A DNA stretch of 64,000 bases from Pachyseris speciosa (GCA_016490735.1 JAEMWC010000345.1:293501-357500), one strand, 5' to 3'. Shown: positions 24,801 through 36,258, counted from the first letter of the stretch. Translations and numbers: made by a program. The notes: generated by a model not told the origin, from the letters alone.

Positions 24801-25946
24801 GGGAAACAATTTGTGCACCGTTGCAGCCATACAGTATGTTCTACATTAAACATCCTTTTGTCTTTGCAGCATGTCTTGTTGCTGGAAAAGTAGACTAGAC
24901 TTTTTTCTAACTCACTCTTTTTCAGACAAAATTAACTATTTTTAAGATGTATTACCCTGTTTGGTGGCACATACCTGTTTTGGCCAAATAAGGGAGTGAC
25001 AGCCCCCCCCCCAATCCATCCACGGAATTTGAGGGCCTTTGTGTAACCAATCAGATTCCAGGTTTACCTTAAAAGTAGTCTGCCACTGCCTTATGCTAAG
25101 CTTAAGAGGCCAATTAAGCTATGAAAACTAATTTCTAGCCCAGGGGCAGGGGTGGGGGGTACTCCCTATAATGGCCTATATGGGAAGGCTCCACCCAAAA
25201 GGAGTACCTTTTTCATGCTCGTACCCAGAGTCCTCAGGCTTTGGCCAGCAGTTAGTTGCCAGGAGAGACTCTGGGATAATGGGAAAAAATCAAATTTTTT
25301 GATTGGCTGGCCCATAACAGTTTCCATTGTTTTACCCCAGATTTTCTGGGAAAACGGACTGCCGTTTTCCCAGTGTCTCCAGGTGTTCAACTGCTGACCA
25401 AACAGCCCGAGGACTCTGGGTACAAGATTGGTATCTGAAAGGGTAGGGATTCCACGAGTCAAAGTATACGAAAGAGTAGGGAAATCTGTCATTTAGGTAT
25501 TTAAAAGGGCCTTTTATTAAATATTTTGAACTAGGTGTACCATTTGTCAATGGAAGGTGTACAAAATTGGTACCATTTGTCAATGGAGGGTATACGAAAG
25601 GGGTACCTTTTCTGTCAAAATTGGTATATAAAAGGTTAAGGGGTCGAACCTCGGGCAAAGCCTCCCCGAGTTAAATTGTTTTCAGTCCCCCCCCCCCCCC
25701 CGGATTTCTAGCTAAGTTACATATCCTTTGATTTCGTCGTCTTCAGTCCTCCTCCAGCGCAAAGGTCGCATTATTCAGGATTGTTACCTTCTTTACGTCA
25801 AAACTCTTCATCTATGATTAACGAATAAAATTAAAAAGAAATCCAACCATCCTTTCGTAGAAAGCCCTCCTTCTTTCTGCCCTCTTACGATAATCCACCA
25901 TCATGCCTCTTAGTTTCCTCTCCTGCCTTCGCGCTTCTTGCCACAT
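6817..25946 (-). CDS. CLASRP: CLASRP (SWAP2), SR-rich CLK4-associating splicing factor, 20 exons fixed
   Basis: Nuclear regulator of alternative splicing. Exons in transcript order: 25848-25946, 24653-24750, 23060-23098, 22342-22401, 21897-21979, 16580-16664, 15644-15756, 15138-15175, 14939-14997, 14705-14783, 14491-14573, 13228-13340, 11672-12029, 11371-11416, 11081-11135, 10925-10983, 9199-9245, 9019-9068, 8129-8165, 6817-6866. Every junction is GT-AG and every phase joins, giving 550 codons before an unassigned last exon; the human protein is about 674 aa. Diagnostic matches are MWQEARRQERKLRGMMVDY at the N-terminus (SWAP N-terminal domain), MPWQGDSNNMIDRFDVRAHL, the acidic IGFTYD...DVTVDVDEID block, the coiled MTTQEKMKKRMQ module, and a 119-codon RS/RD repeat exon (exon 13). 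Intron 5 carries nested transposons. It is head-to-head with the BEN gene. Confidence 0.93.
7064..7530. repeat. CCAAT/E2F-motif repeat, two tandem-like copies (CLASRP intron 19)
   Basis: Two related copies (about 7090-7250 and 7350-7500) share the order ACCAATCA, a GCGCGGGAAAA block, GATTGGTTTTGG or a decayed version, and TCTCATTGGTTGAGAAAGTGGCG. Each copy therefore has several NF-Y-type CCAAT cores and one E2F-like TTTTCCCGC. A third copy is at 10.3-10.5 kb. Coding potential is absent. Confidence 0.7.
7564..7828. mobile_element. MITE with ~35-bp inverted termini (CLASRP intron 19)
   Basis: The left end CGAGCAACATTTTTGTCAA and its reverse complement at the right end (7795-7828), followed inward by CGCGCAACA on both sides, define a 265-bp inverted-repeat element. 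Internal copies of the GCGCAACA motif repeat several times. The superfamily is unassigned. Confidence 0.75.
8180..8600 (-). mobile_element. LINE 3' fragment (CR1/Jockey-like), CLASRP intron 18
   Basis: Minus-strand frame 8369-8572 encodes the typical C-terminal tail of CR1/Jockey-type LINE ORF2, with TNYLKRSFSYRGAPLWNSLP, ending in a stop and followed by an A/T-rich 3' UTR to about 8180. It is severely 5'-truncated; no catalytic domain is present. Confidence 0.7.
8640..8965 (+). repeat. 106-bp satellite array, 3 units
   Basis: The GACCATTCAA/GACCAATCAA landmark recurs at 8681, 8787 and 8893, exactly 106 bp apart. Units share CTGTTTATTATG and GAGTCTGTGGAT. Since 106 is not a multiple of 3, open frames across it change frame each unit, which argues against coding. 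Confidence 0.92.
9480..10262 (-). mobile_element. LINE 3' fragment (CR1/Jockey-like), CLASRP intron 16
   Basis: The minus frame 9962-10262 encodes the post-RT region of a non-LTR retrotransposon: WGQASNSQLNKLLVLQKRAL, then HAIPLFLDAKILPLN, then HSYNTRSS. An AT-rich 3' UTR runs to about 9480. It is 5'-truncated and non-autonomous. Confidence 0.72.
10310..10520. repeat. CCAAT/E2F-motif repeat, third copy (CLASRP intron 16)
   Basis: It has the same layout as the 7.1-7.5 kb copies: AACCAATCAGAATTCGAAG, a GCGCGAGAAAAT block (decayed E2F core), then TCTCATTGGTTGAGAAAGTG. It is a dispersed non-coding repeat. Confidence 0.7.
12344..12408 (+). repeat. G-rich (GAGGG)n minisatellite, G-quadruplex potential
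   Basis: The plus strand carries more than ten runs of three or more G within 65 bp, inside CLASRP intron 12. The G-rich strand is the template strand for this minus-strand gene, so the pre-mRNA is C-rich here. Confidence 0.8.
13726..13898 (-). repeat. Retroelement 3' end with (AATC)n tail, CLASRP intron 11
   Basis: A short (AATC)n array is followed by TTTATTTAAG-type sequence, the usual look of a LINE 3' end in minus orientation. No coding part remains, so the family is a guess. Confidence 0.4.
13901..14302. mobile_element. Possible MITE, decayed inverted termini (CLASRP intron 11)
   Basis: ATAGGGGGATTCATG...GTTTAC at the left and GTAAACAAGGATTCCCCTAT at the right form an imperfect inverted repeat at the ends of a 402-bp AT-rich block. 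Confidence 0.5.
15859..16130. mobile_element. Long inverted-repeat MITE (CLASRP intron 6)
   Basis: Almost the whole 272 bp folds back: GATCATCGCAGTTAT at the left pairs with ATAACTGCGATGATC at the right, then AAGCCTGAA...TTCAGGCTT and CATGAACTCTG/CAGAGGTCATG pair inward. A related short hairpin is at 27725-27806. Confidence 0.8.
17109..17310 (+). repeat. 5' LTR of the gypsy element
   Basis: It is 202 bp, starts TGTGACAAGTTGTGTGACTT and contains AATAAA near its end. About ten substitutions plus two small indels separate it from the 3' LTR, roughly 5 percent, so the insertion is not recent. Its last bases (TTAAA) differ from the canonical end seen in the 3' LTR (TTTCA). Confidence 0.93.
17356..18285 (+). 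pseudogene. Degraded gag of the gypsy element
   Basis: One frame from the ATG at 17356 reads a gypsy-like capsid region and then two CCHC-type zinc knuckles (C-D-H-C-G-Y near 18030 and C-M-K-C-G-E...H-F-I-V-K-C near 18095-18135). In-frame stops at about 17668 and 17731 interrupt it, so no full product is expected. The frame ends at 18285, just before the pol frame. Confidence 0.85.
18286..21381 (+). pseudogene. Degraded pol: RT, RNase H, integrase
   Basis: A reverse transcriptase (about 18690-19300) has the box before KNGFW changed from the usual Asp to Glu, while the active-site DD of VVADD remains. RNase H follows (19620-19990, QCDVSQCGLG). Integrase (20265-20770) shows the H-H-C-C zinc site and the catalytic D, D and E (AADL, TDNG, GKAE). 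A C-terminal tail runs to 21381. Stops at about 19122, 19809, 20224, 20578 and 20764, and a frameshift near 19865, break the frame. It is pseudogenised. Confidence 0.9.
21438..21640 (+). repeat. 3' LTR of the gypsy element
   Basis: It is 203 bp, matches the 5' LTR throughout, ends in CA directly before the ATATC duplication, and is preceded by the polypurine tract. Confidence 0.93.
22705..22930. repeat. (TTTCAG)n and adjoining AT-rich retroelement-like tail
   Basis: Four TTTCAG units at 22710-22732 are followed by TTTATTTTTACC and AT-rich sequence, resembling the end of a retroelement. This is intron 3 of CLASRP. No coding part is present. Confidence 0.35.
23140..23650 (+). repeat. ~90-bp tandem repeat (TTAATAGAGG minisatellite), CLASRP intron 2
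   Basis: The landmark GGTGGC-[CT]-[CGA]CTTAATAGAGG recurs at 23241, 23336, 23426, 23514 and 23604, spacings 88-95 bp, with ACAA(T)G/AAGAACCCTCAT between. It begins 40 bp upstream of exon 3. Open frames inside it are low-information shadows. Confidence 0.88.
24330..24620. repeat. Inverted and tandem CAACATT-rich repeat, CLASRP intron 1-2 border
   Basis: Multiple copies of TCAACATT and its complement AATGTTGA form nested hairpins just downstream of CLASRP exon 2. The first part (24345-24425) resembles the hairpin element at 30053-30168. Confidence 0.5.
25148..25695 (+). repeat. GTATATGAAAGGG minisatellite element, full copy (CLASRP intron 1)
   Basis: It begins GGGGGGTACTCCCTATAATG and contains five or more degenerate copies of a roughly 30-bp motif, GTATAYGAAAGGGGTA plus CATTTGTCAATGG. 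Two further copies are at 50777-51060 (direct) and 53711-53949 (inverted). A 203-bp MITE is inserted in it. Confidence 0.8.
25221..25423. mobile_element. Small MITE nested in the minisatellite element
   Basis: GTACCCAGAGTCCTC at 25221-25235 is the exact reverse complement of GAGGACTCTGGGTAC at 25409-25423. The rest also folds partly (TGGGAAAA...TTTTCCCA). It interrupts the repeat consensus. Confidence 0.85.
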
Positions 25947-26448
25947 TTTTGCTCGCGTCCGTTTCTCAAAAAGTTGCCAGAGAAAACTGAACCTATACAG
26001 AATTAATCGGGAGAATCTGCGTCTCCAAATATCTCATTTTGAGGAAGAAATGCAATGCGTAAACGTAACACGTCCAGTTCCTTTGCTTCTTCACATTCTT
26101 TGAGTTTACGTTCTTCTTAATTTATGGCCAGCATGACTTCCCTTTTGCGCACATTCAGTTCGAAACCCAAAGGCGGGAAATTTCGATGCGTGGCACTTTT
26201 AAGTTTCAGGGATGGGATGGTAAGTTCAAGGAAAATGTTATACGATTCTTCCTCGGAAATTTTGAATCATTCTGAACCTGAGACCATTGCGAACTATTAG
26301 CTTCTCACTTTAAATACTAAGTTAGCTTTTAAGATGTTAAGTGCGGTAGGATAATGTTTGTAATTGTACTTTTATCAAATATTTTCTGGGGAGCCCACGG
26401 TCATTTCTTATCCCCGTTATCACGCAGCATGCCCGTGATAATCGCGTT
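25947..26448. promoter_or_regulatory. Shared (bidirectional) promoter region, CLASRP and BEN gene
   Basis: The ATG of CLASRP (minus, 25946) and the first ATG of the BEN gene (plus, 26449) are head-to-head with 502 bp between. An E2F-type site GGCGGGAAA lies at 26172-26180, near the middle. No TATA box is obvious. Co-regulation is inference from geometry. Confidence 0.6.
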
Positions 26449-29400
26449 ATGATCACGCGGCAAGCTTCGTCGTGGTGGTGTGATGGCGAAGACTGCGAGA
26501 TCGTTCGTTTGCCGATGGAAGCCTGGCGTTATACTGCGTTAAATGCGCAGTTTTTGAGCTTACAGGAAAAGCTGTTATCAACAATGCAAACTTCAAAGTA
26601 AGTACAGTTCTTGTATCTCGTTTATTGGAACAAAACTGTCTAATTACGCCGCGTAAATCTAGTGTCTCGTTTGCGTGCACGTAACGGCTTCATCTGTACA
26701 TTTGCCACTTTTGACACGTTTACACTTAAGTTTTGTTAATAGTTTTAAGTTGTTTTGGCGGTCAAATTTGTACCTGTTATTTTACGTTATTGAAGCCGAA
26801 GCTCAATTTTATACGAAAACACTGCGCTTAGTCACATAAGCTTAACTTTGCCTTTAAATGCGTTCGTGGAAAATGTTTGGCTGTCGCGTATTTGCACGCT
26901 CTGTGAAAAATACCTTTGTCTTTCACGAAACACGCTCTCACTCAACTGCATGCTTGGAACCTAGCGGTTTTCTGCCGCTTTATCCAGTCTATAGAGAGAA
27001 ATCTTCTTGGTGTTTTATTGATGTGATTCTGGAAACCAAAAGCTCTCATCAGCTGAAAATTGTTTGAAAGTGAAAATGTCAAATGTTAGACCCGGATGTC
27101 GGGACTGGGACTTCGGGGGGTCAGGAACGCGGGATGTGGAGGTGGAAAAGTTTTTTTTTTTAACAGCAACCAAACCATTAATTGGAAGTTACAGGTTTGA
27201 ATCATGTTTAGAGAACTCTAAATTTCTTTCTCCAAAATGTCATTGACACTAATTCAAAACTCCCCAAACTTATATACACTGCTACACTCCCGGTACCTTG
27301 AGATCAAACATGAATGATGGTATACATGAATGAAGTAGGACAGACAACAGTACTGGGAACTATGTTCCCTACTCTATGCGATCAGTGTGTGGGTTCTTTT
27401 ACGTCCCCTTCAAGTTTTACGTGTAGAGGTGAAGGAGGCACGGCCAATGGCTTGACGTCACTGCCCATTGACGTGATCATTTGGTCTGAGGCAGCTTTTG
27501 ATAACACAGTCAGCATGATGTTATCAGTTATTTTAAGACCTTGGTTATTGGTCCGGTCTGGGGTTTTGACCTGCCACCTTCTTCTCAGCAGTCTGATGCT
27601 CAACCAACTTAGCCAACCAGGCAGCACTATCTTAATATGTGATAATGAATGTATGATTTTCATATATTTGAACTGTGGATTAAAGAATGAATATGTGAAC
27701 AATCATTGCAATTATCAACACTACTTAAGCAGCAGTGAAAATAACGCCTGAAAAAAATTTCAGGCTTGTATGGGCAGGCTTTAGTTTCACTGCTGCTTTA
27801 CATGGAGTCTTATTTCTTCCTCCCTTGAGAAATTATCCTGGCTTCTGGTCACTTGGCATTTGCCGGCAATTTTAATTGCTGCAATACAGGGCTTGAGACT
27901 AACGGTGGCCAACTAGAAACTTCTGTTTTGGCTAGTGGATTTTGTGCTTCACTAGCCATTTTGGCTAGTGAAAATTTCTAAGCACTGGAGGACCAGAGGG
28001 AAACCAAATGAAAATTAATGTACCCGACGTAAGAATTTTGGATTTGACTGGAGTAAAAAAAATATGGTACATTCTAACATCTAATTTAAAAGTATGTTAG
28101 TTTGGTTCCTAACTACATTAAATTTGTAACTACAGTGACTCTTCAAGTTGCTGTATTTCAAAGAATTTAATTTACGGGTGAAAAAAATACTGTTTTATTA
28201 TAAAACGAAATGCAAAACATACGTATTTTTAATAAGCTGATAAGCTGTATTTAGGTATTGTGGTTGAAACAAAGTACCTGACTGAAACTGCTTGACAGGA
28301 TTAATGTCTGGCAAACAAGTCTGGCTAGTGAATCAAACCTCTCACTAGCCACTAGGCTAGTAAGCTGAAAAGTTAGTCTCGAGCCTGCAATAATTTATTA
28401 TTAAGCCATAAAACTACTGTCAATGGGATTAGACCAATATTTTCATGTTTTCCTTAATGTGTAACACTGCATCCGTAACACTGCATCACAATACTCCTTT
28501 AACTGGTGATGCTTCTTTATTTTCTTGTCAGAGATAACAATTCAGCATGTATTGAACCAATGGACAGTGACCACAACCACAGTATCACTAACTTAAAGAC
28601 GGGAGCAAAGCGAAGAGCAGCTGATGATCTGCAAAATGAAATCTGTCAGGTTTGGTCACAGTTTTGTGTGCTATGTCATACATGTGCATTCATAAGCAGA
28701 TTTAAGATTTTGACAGACTTGTACTGTCCTAAATGGTGTACACTTGCGTACTAGACAACAAAATTAATATTCAACGAGATTGCTTTACCAGTGAGACTTT
28801 TTCATTGCTGCGTGCACTGAAGAAAAAGTTTATCCATCTTGAAGGATAGTGTCCTCATTCACCTGGAGAGAACAATAATGCTACATGTAGCGCAACATAA
28901 ACCAGTAAAACATGTTCTAAAAGTATGTTAACCATTGAAATTAAGGTATGGTTCAAAGTTAAACCAGATAAGCAAGAAATTTTGAGCTAGTAATAATGCA
29001 TAAATTTTATAAATTTCAAGTGTAAATTAAACGTTATCTCAAATTTCTGTATGTTTAGGAAATAAACAGCAGACAGACTAAATGTTTCTCAAGTGAGTTT
29101 GTGTGGCTTTAACAAAAATTATAGTGAGCCATTGAGCTAATAAAATATTTTCACACTCTTGAAATTGCAGAAGAAACAAGCAGTGAACATGATGTGTTGA
29201 AGAAGATGCCCCATCTAACCTTACAAAACTACAAGAACAGTAGAAAAAAGACAACATATTTTGAAAACCAGGAATTCTCCCCAGCTTTTATTCCATAAAC
29301 TTATTACTAGTGATCTAAACCTGTAAAACAAGCATGTCAAGTCAGATGTTAATATATAAATTAACTTATCATTTTCTCTATTTTTCTATAACTCTGAGAG

Positions 29401-31558
29401 CTCTTGAACCATGTTACTTAATACTTTCAAGTTGTTGAACATTTTTGAACTTGTTGTACTGTTAATTATTGTAAACAGAACTCCTTATTTTGTGAACAGA
29501 TATACCACAAAAGTCATGCTTATTTTTGTTTTCAGTTAGCTATATTTAATACACAATATCCACAGGTTATCAGACTTGGGATAAAACCTTGTAAGGCTGT
29601 AAGAGGTGTATATTTTGATATGGATACTCAATTTGCACTTGAGTCATGAAATATGAACTTTTTACAATGCAAATAAATAACAAAATAACAGTAATAATAA
29701 TTATTATTGTGAGCAATAAAGTGAAATTTAAACTTGGAATTAAGATTCAGCTGTGCAATTTTATAAACTGGGCAGTATATTAAGGCTGGATTAGAGAGGA
29801 TGCAAGTGCATCCTATGTTTTAGAGAAGACCCAATGTCCACATCTCAATAGCATAACTCTTTATTTCTTGTCAAATTTATATATCTTAGCTTAGAGGCAC
29901 AACTGAATGGTTCTAAGTCAAGACGTCATAGAAATACAATGTACGAGATGTGAAATTTGCCAATTTTAATGTGGAAGTGTTTTGTTTTCTTTTTCCATGA
30001 AGGACAATGTGACATAAGGGAAAGAAAGAGCTAGGGAAAAAATCTTTCTAAGAGCCCTAAGTGACTTTTGATCAGCTGTTACAGGTGTAGATTCTCATTC
30101 CAAATTGCCTTTATTTACTTTTAACACAAAGTGAGAATTTGACTGAACATCAAGAGTCACTTAGGGCTTTATTCCATGCACCCCTTCACACATTGACATT
30201 TTCACCTTTAACTAATGATTTACCGTGTGACCACAACACCATCAAAACCTCTGCCCATGCCATCCAAATTATAAAAATTATAATTATTTTTCATAATCTT
30301 TACTTCTGAAAATGTGGTGAAACCCAATGAAGCCAACATGGTGACTCAAGACACAATATTTTTCACACTACTTTGGAGTACTTTCTGCTTGCTCTTCTTG
30401 CCCAATACCCTACAAAGCAGCGTGTTCACAGACTAATGTAATCTGGCGAACACAGTTTCAGTTTTTCAACGCTAGGCCCTATTTTTTTCGCCAGCCTTGA
30501 ATGTGTATTATTTTATCTGACAGGAGAAGTTTAGTAAAAAGGATGAAAAGCCTGCAGGAACATGGACAACCAATACTAGCCTGAAATTAGATGTGTATAC
30601 ACAGACAGAGTTCTCATATGTAACAGACAGCTATAACAAATCTTTGGTAAGAGAGGTCATCTCATGTCTCAATAGAGGAATTTGTAACAGCCTAGCTATG
30701 TAACCAGGGTTGTCACTAATTTTTGTCAGTGACAAAAAAAATAATTAAGGCTTGCACAATTACTGGAAGACCCAGTAGATTACACTGGGGACTGTAAATA
30801 ATGTCATTTATTATATGACCAGCTCTTTTAGCGGTCAAGATGAATCAATTCTCCTGCTGTGATTGGCTACCCACGATGTCAAGATGGAGCCATCTTGACC
30901 GCTCGGGATAGCCCGTTCATCCCGTGTTTTACTGTCTTTTAATAGCGTCCTTTGAGTCATTTAATAAATCCTTTATTGACCAAGCTTGCTCGGTCAAGAT
31001 GGCGGGATATTGGTCACGTTCTATTTTTGCGTGTTTATGGACCTCGACTTCGTCTTGGTCCATAAACTCACAAAAAAAGAACTTGGCCAATATCCCGCCA
31101 TCTTGACCTCACGCTTGGCCAATAACCCATAAAAATAGAAACAGAAATCCAAAGTGGCGGGAGGCAGACCAGTTGGCTATTTACAAGCATGGCTGAGGAG
31201 TTGAACTCAGGACTACCATAAAACAACACCAGCTAGTGGTCAGAGAGGGAGGGACTTGAAAACGGGACCACCATAATTATTATGTTTTTTTTTTTGTCAT
31301 GGGGACAGGTGCTTAAATTAAGGCGGCTCTGAATCTGCTCCTACAAATTTTTTTAACTGTGCAAAAAGTTGTATTTTTATAATGCTAATTATTTCACAAG
31401 TCAATAAAAAATGGAGGTCACCAAGCTAGTTTTTGAGTAATTAATAATAATTTAGAACTTATATAGCACATTTTCCATGTGTATATGATCAAATGCGCTT
31501 TACAAGCAGACGAAATTGGAATTTGGAAATGTTGGTTTTTGTGGAGATGGGAAAACCG

Positions 31559-31602
<44 letters not shown>

Positions 31603-31933
31603 AACCCACATATGACGTCGAGTCCGGGAATCGAACACGGGCCACATTGGTGGAAGGCGAGTGCTCTCACCACTGCGCCATCCCTGCTCCCTTAAAGCTA
31701 AAATTGGCTTAAAGCTAAAATTGGTGATATTTCAAACAGATTATAGTGTTGCTATGGGAACCTATTATGTCAAAAAAAGTTTCCTAACTTGTTCACCAAT
31801 GACGTGGCATATGTTTGATATCACCATCAAGGTAACAATTTACAAAGGTTGGTAGTAATGATCCATCAATTGAAAACAAAAGTGCTGAAAAATTCTGGAA
31901 ACTGGTGTGAGCCACCTTAAACAACCTCTCTCA

Positions 31934-31985
<52 letters not shown>

Positions 31986-31986
31986 T

Positions 31987-32082
<96 letters not shown>

Positions 32083-35000
32083 CACTACCACTACTACCAT
32101 GACTACTACCACAACTACCACTACCACTACCACTACCACTATGATTACTACCACGACTATCACTACCACTACTACCACTATGTTAATATTACGGCTAAAT
32201 TTCTTTCCCCAGTCCTATGTCAGTGATATGGTCCAAGCAAACAGCAAAAAGTTGGAAAATATTGAAAAGTTTCTGGAAACACTGGGCTGCAAGATTGAAG
32301 GCTTTCTGACAGCTGGCAAACCAGGGATTGAAAACACCATGGTAAAGAAGAAGAACACAGAGTTGGTGGGTGATTTTATTATCAACTTACTGATTCATGG
32401 CACATATGTATAGACCTTATTCCAATATGGCAGCCAATTTATTTATGTTCTTTTGTTGAATGTTAAGTAGCAATCTTGGACTTGTCAACATGTACAAACT
32501 AGAAATAAGAAAGAGGTCAAGAGTGCTAATTAACATACAAGTCATATAGAAGAGGAGTAAATTTAAATTTAAACTCATCACCAAAAGAGCCAGGCTGAAC
32601 TTTGATGGCAAGGAGGTACCCATGGCAACCCTGTGAATGGCCACCACCTGACACCATCACACTGAACAAGTCAGTGGTGTACTTACCTAGTACTTACGAT
32701 AGAGAAGGGGGGAGAGAGTGCAAGCAAAAACAACGCAGCAGGAGAAATGCAAACTGCAGCCATGCTAGGGTGAACAGAAAATGACCTTTGGATGAGCAAC
32801 ATGATGAAAACAACTGCATGAAGATGTCACAGCATGCCCCTGCTAGAACTCCCGAGCAACCCCTGTGTCCAGTGCACAGGAAGACTGCTGATCGGCATTG
32901 TCTCAAGCTTAAAGTGCACATGAATCGAAATTTCAAAGCTAGTTGTTTTTCTCCAGTATGAAAATAATGGTGTTTTAAGAAACAGTTTGAGGGGAAAATA
33001 ATTATTTGCTAAAAGTTGCAGGAACTTATTTTAAAATGCGGTGAAAGTTTCACTACCGGGGCTGCCAGCTGTGCAAAACTTTCCATGTTTAAGCTTTTTT
33101 TCCTTCTCAGATATGTTTCATGCTTGATCATAACATGTGAATGACATCTCAGAGACCTTTTGACTGCGTGCAAAATGTCTCAAATTTTAGGCCACTGCGG
33201 GAATTTTTGAAACCCCACAAATGGTGAATCCTTGTTACAAAAAGGGGAAAAACGACTGAAAATGAAATATGGGGATTATAAGCTATCTAAAAATGTAAAA
33301 GAAAGTGGTACAGTTGAACCTCGATTATCCAGACCTCAATTATCAGGATTTTTCGATTATCCAGACTTGCTTAGCTGGTCCCAGTTTTTCATGAATATTA
33401 TTTAGCCATATTTAAGATCTGCAGCAAAACTTTTCCCCTTCAAATTAAGTAATGAAACTCCAGTTCAAACTGAATTTGTTTTGCTTCAAAACACAAATCT
33501 GTATGTGTTTTGAGCTCACATGCACCATGCTACTGCATTGGATTTCAATGAGCTCTGATGCTCAGGTTTTCTTTGTTTCTAAGTGAAATTTCACACTCCA
33601 CTCATTCAGTCATTCAGTTTTAATTTTGGCTCATTAATAGTATTCACATTTTCGATTAATCTAGACTCACCATTATCTGGACTATTCGGCTCAGTCTCAG
33701 TGAGTCTTGGTAATCAAGGTTCGACTGTAGTTAATTTTCGATTCATGTGCACTTTAACTTAATTATTTTTTGGAATAAGGCTCTTTAGAAGCATGTGACC
33801 TAATTGGATGTTCAAGGAATATGGGTGGGTGGGTGGGTGTATTATGCAGTGACATTGAAACCCTTACCCCTTACCAGACTGTCATCAGCTACATTTTGCA
33901 ACCATTTCTAGACTAGATAATGAAAAATCCACACCCAGCTATCCCAGATATATGATTTTCAGATTAAATTTCTAGACCAAATTCTACATGCCAGGGATTA
34001 GTTTCGTAATAAATCATATTCTATTATCCTCCAAACCTCCTAAATTTCTTTAAAAACTTTCTTTTCACAGTGGCACATATCATTGCATCTTATATTTGGA
34101 AGACCGCCTTTTCTCAATGGACAAGCACTCCAATGCTGCTAACATGAAATTCTTTCAAGTCCAACTTGTTATAAAACAAGTAAAAATAAATCTTTCATAG
34201 GCTAGATTTGTGAGCAGTCTGTTCCTTCTCCATAGTTTTGTTTTGCAAATTAGATTGGCGCTTGCCTCTTGAATTATGGGCGCAGAGGGAAGGAAGAGCA
34301 AAGAGACTGCAGAGGGTCTTGTGATCTTCAGAATTTCTGCTGTGGATACCTCTTTGATTTATACTAATCAGTCAGTCATACGTTTTTTCTCCCTCTCCCC
34401 AGGACTTCCTGTTTTCTTTTCCAATTTGCATACTTTGTGTCCTTTTGTGTGTGTAATCTGAGGGCAATTAAATTTAATTGTGATTGCTTGTAGTCATTTC
34501 GAAGGCTTGCTACAGGCTCTGTCTCTGTGTGTTATTTTGTTGAAACAAATTTTGTTGAAACAAATTTTGTTTCAACAAAATAATGCACAGAGACAAAACT
34601 TTCCTACTTTTAGCATTTTTACTTTGCCTTCCATCTTTGTTTAATACCAATTCTGTTGTTACAGTTAAAGCCAAATGAAGGAATGTAGTTTGGTCACTCT
34701 GCAGTTAGTACCAGATCAACAAACAAGAACAAATAAAAGAAAACGAATCCTGAATTCAGAAATTAGTTTGACTTGTTTTAACCCTTATAAAACTTTCTTA
34801 TGTGACTTTCAGATGTCTTTAAGGCACCCAGTAACACCTGAAGCAGACAGTGGGGTGTCAATGTCCACAGCCAGTGTGGCAGGAGGAAGCCCCAGGGACA
34901 CCAATGTTCCAGCAGATAGCACCAAGTCACCCAGCTTGTGCCTTTCCCCTGGGCTGAGTCCTTTAACCTTGCGCACAGACAGCCCAGTTATTGTAAACAA

Positions 35001-35893
35001 TTCTGTTAATTGGAGCCAAAGCTTTCAGCAGGGATTAGATTCCACAGGGAAACCAGTACAACAAGGGATGCAGCCCAGGTTTGTGACATCGTCACCGGGA
35101 GGAGCTGAGCCAGTTGCCAGGCCTTTTGTGTTGGAAGGGAAATTGGAGGCTCTGTCTAGAGGACTGGAGAGAGATGAGTTGGGGTGTGCTGACTCTAATG
35201 TAATTGTTCCTGTGATCATATCCCTTGGCGACAAAAATAAGAAGAATATCACAACAGAGATTCCCTTACAGGATATTCTTAATGGTGCTGTCTGCACCTT
35301 GGAAGGTAAGCCATGTATTGACATGTTGGTATGCCGTGTCTGAGCTGAATTGGAACCAACCGAACCACTTGAGCTCCATTTCTTGAATGTCCGATAACTT
35401 ACTGAGCCTATTTATGTGCATTGTTTTTTTACCTGCATGTTTTATTGAATAGTGCCAACTTTTACTTCGTACTTCCCACCGTTTTACACGAGATCGCGTT
35501 TCTGCCCAGCAACGTTGTGCACATGAAGTACTTTTTGGGCCTCACTAGGAGAAATGAACCCCAACAAATTGAGGGCCAGCCAAGGGGAAATGGTGCAAGG
35601 TTTCTCCCATGTGTGATGTACCAGAAGTGGGAGCTATCCAAAGAAAACTGCAAACGTTTTTATATTCATGTTTTCTTTATATTGCCACTAAACAAAGTGA
35701 AATGAAAATACAGCAGATAGGTTTTGCTCTGGACCCTTTGATTATTTAACCCAGTGTTGATTACATTTTTTACAGATGGTACATATAGATAACATATCAT
35801 TATGATCATCATCACCATCGCCATCACCATCATCATCATCACCACCATCATCATCATCACCATCATCATCACCACCATCATCATCATCACCAC

Positions 35894-35944
<51 letters not shown>

Positions 35945-36088
35945 CACCATCATTGTCATTCATCGCCATCACCATCATCATCATCACCACCATCATCATC
36001 ATCACCATCATCACCATCACCACCACCATCACCATCATCATCATCACCATCATCATCATCATTATGATCATCACTATCATTGTCATTC

Positions 36089-36119
<31 letters not shown>

Positions 36120-36139
36120 CCATCATTGTCATTCATCGC

Positions 36140-36171
<32 letters not shown>

Positions 36172-36258
36172 CCATCATCATCACCATCACCATCACCATC
36201 ACCATCACCATCACCATCACCATCATCATCACCATCATCGTCATTCATTGCCATCATC

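Noticed and set aside
31840..32413. Long poly-Thr and poly-Val reading frames
   Set aside because: They are translations of the (ACT)n microsatellite; the real coding part is only BEN exon 4 at 32213-32341, in a spliced frame.
35421..35705. 94-aa frame just after BEN exon 5
   Set aside because: BEN exon 5 joins exon 6 directly in phase; this frame has no matching acceptor and no recognisable domain.
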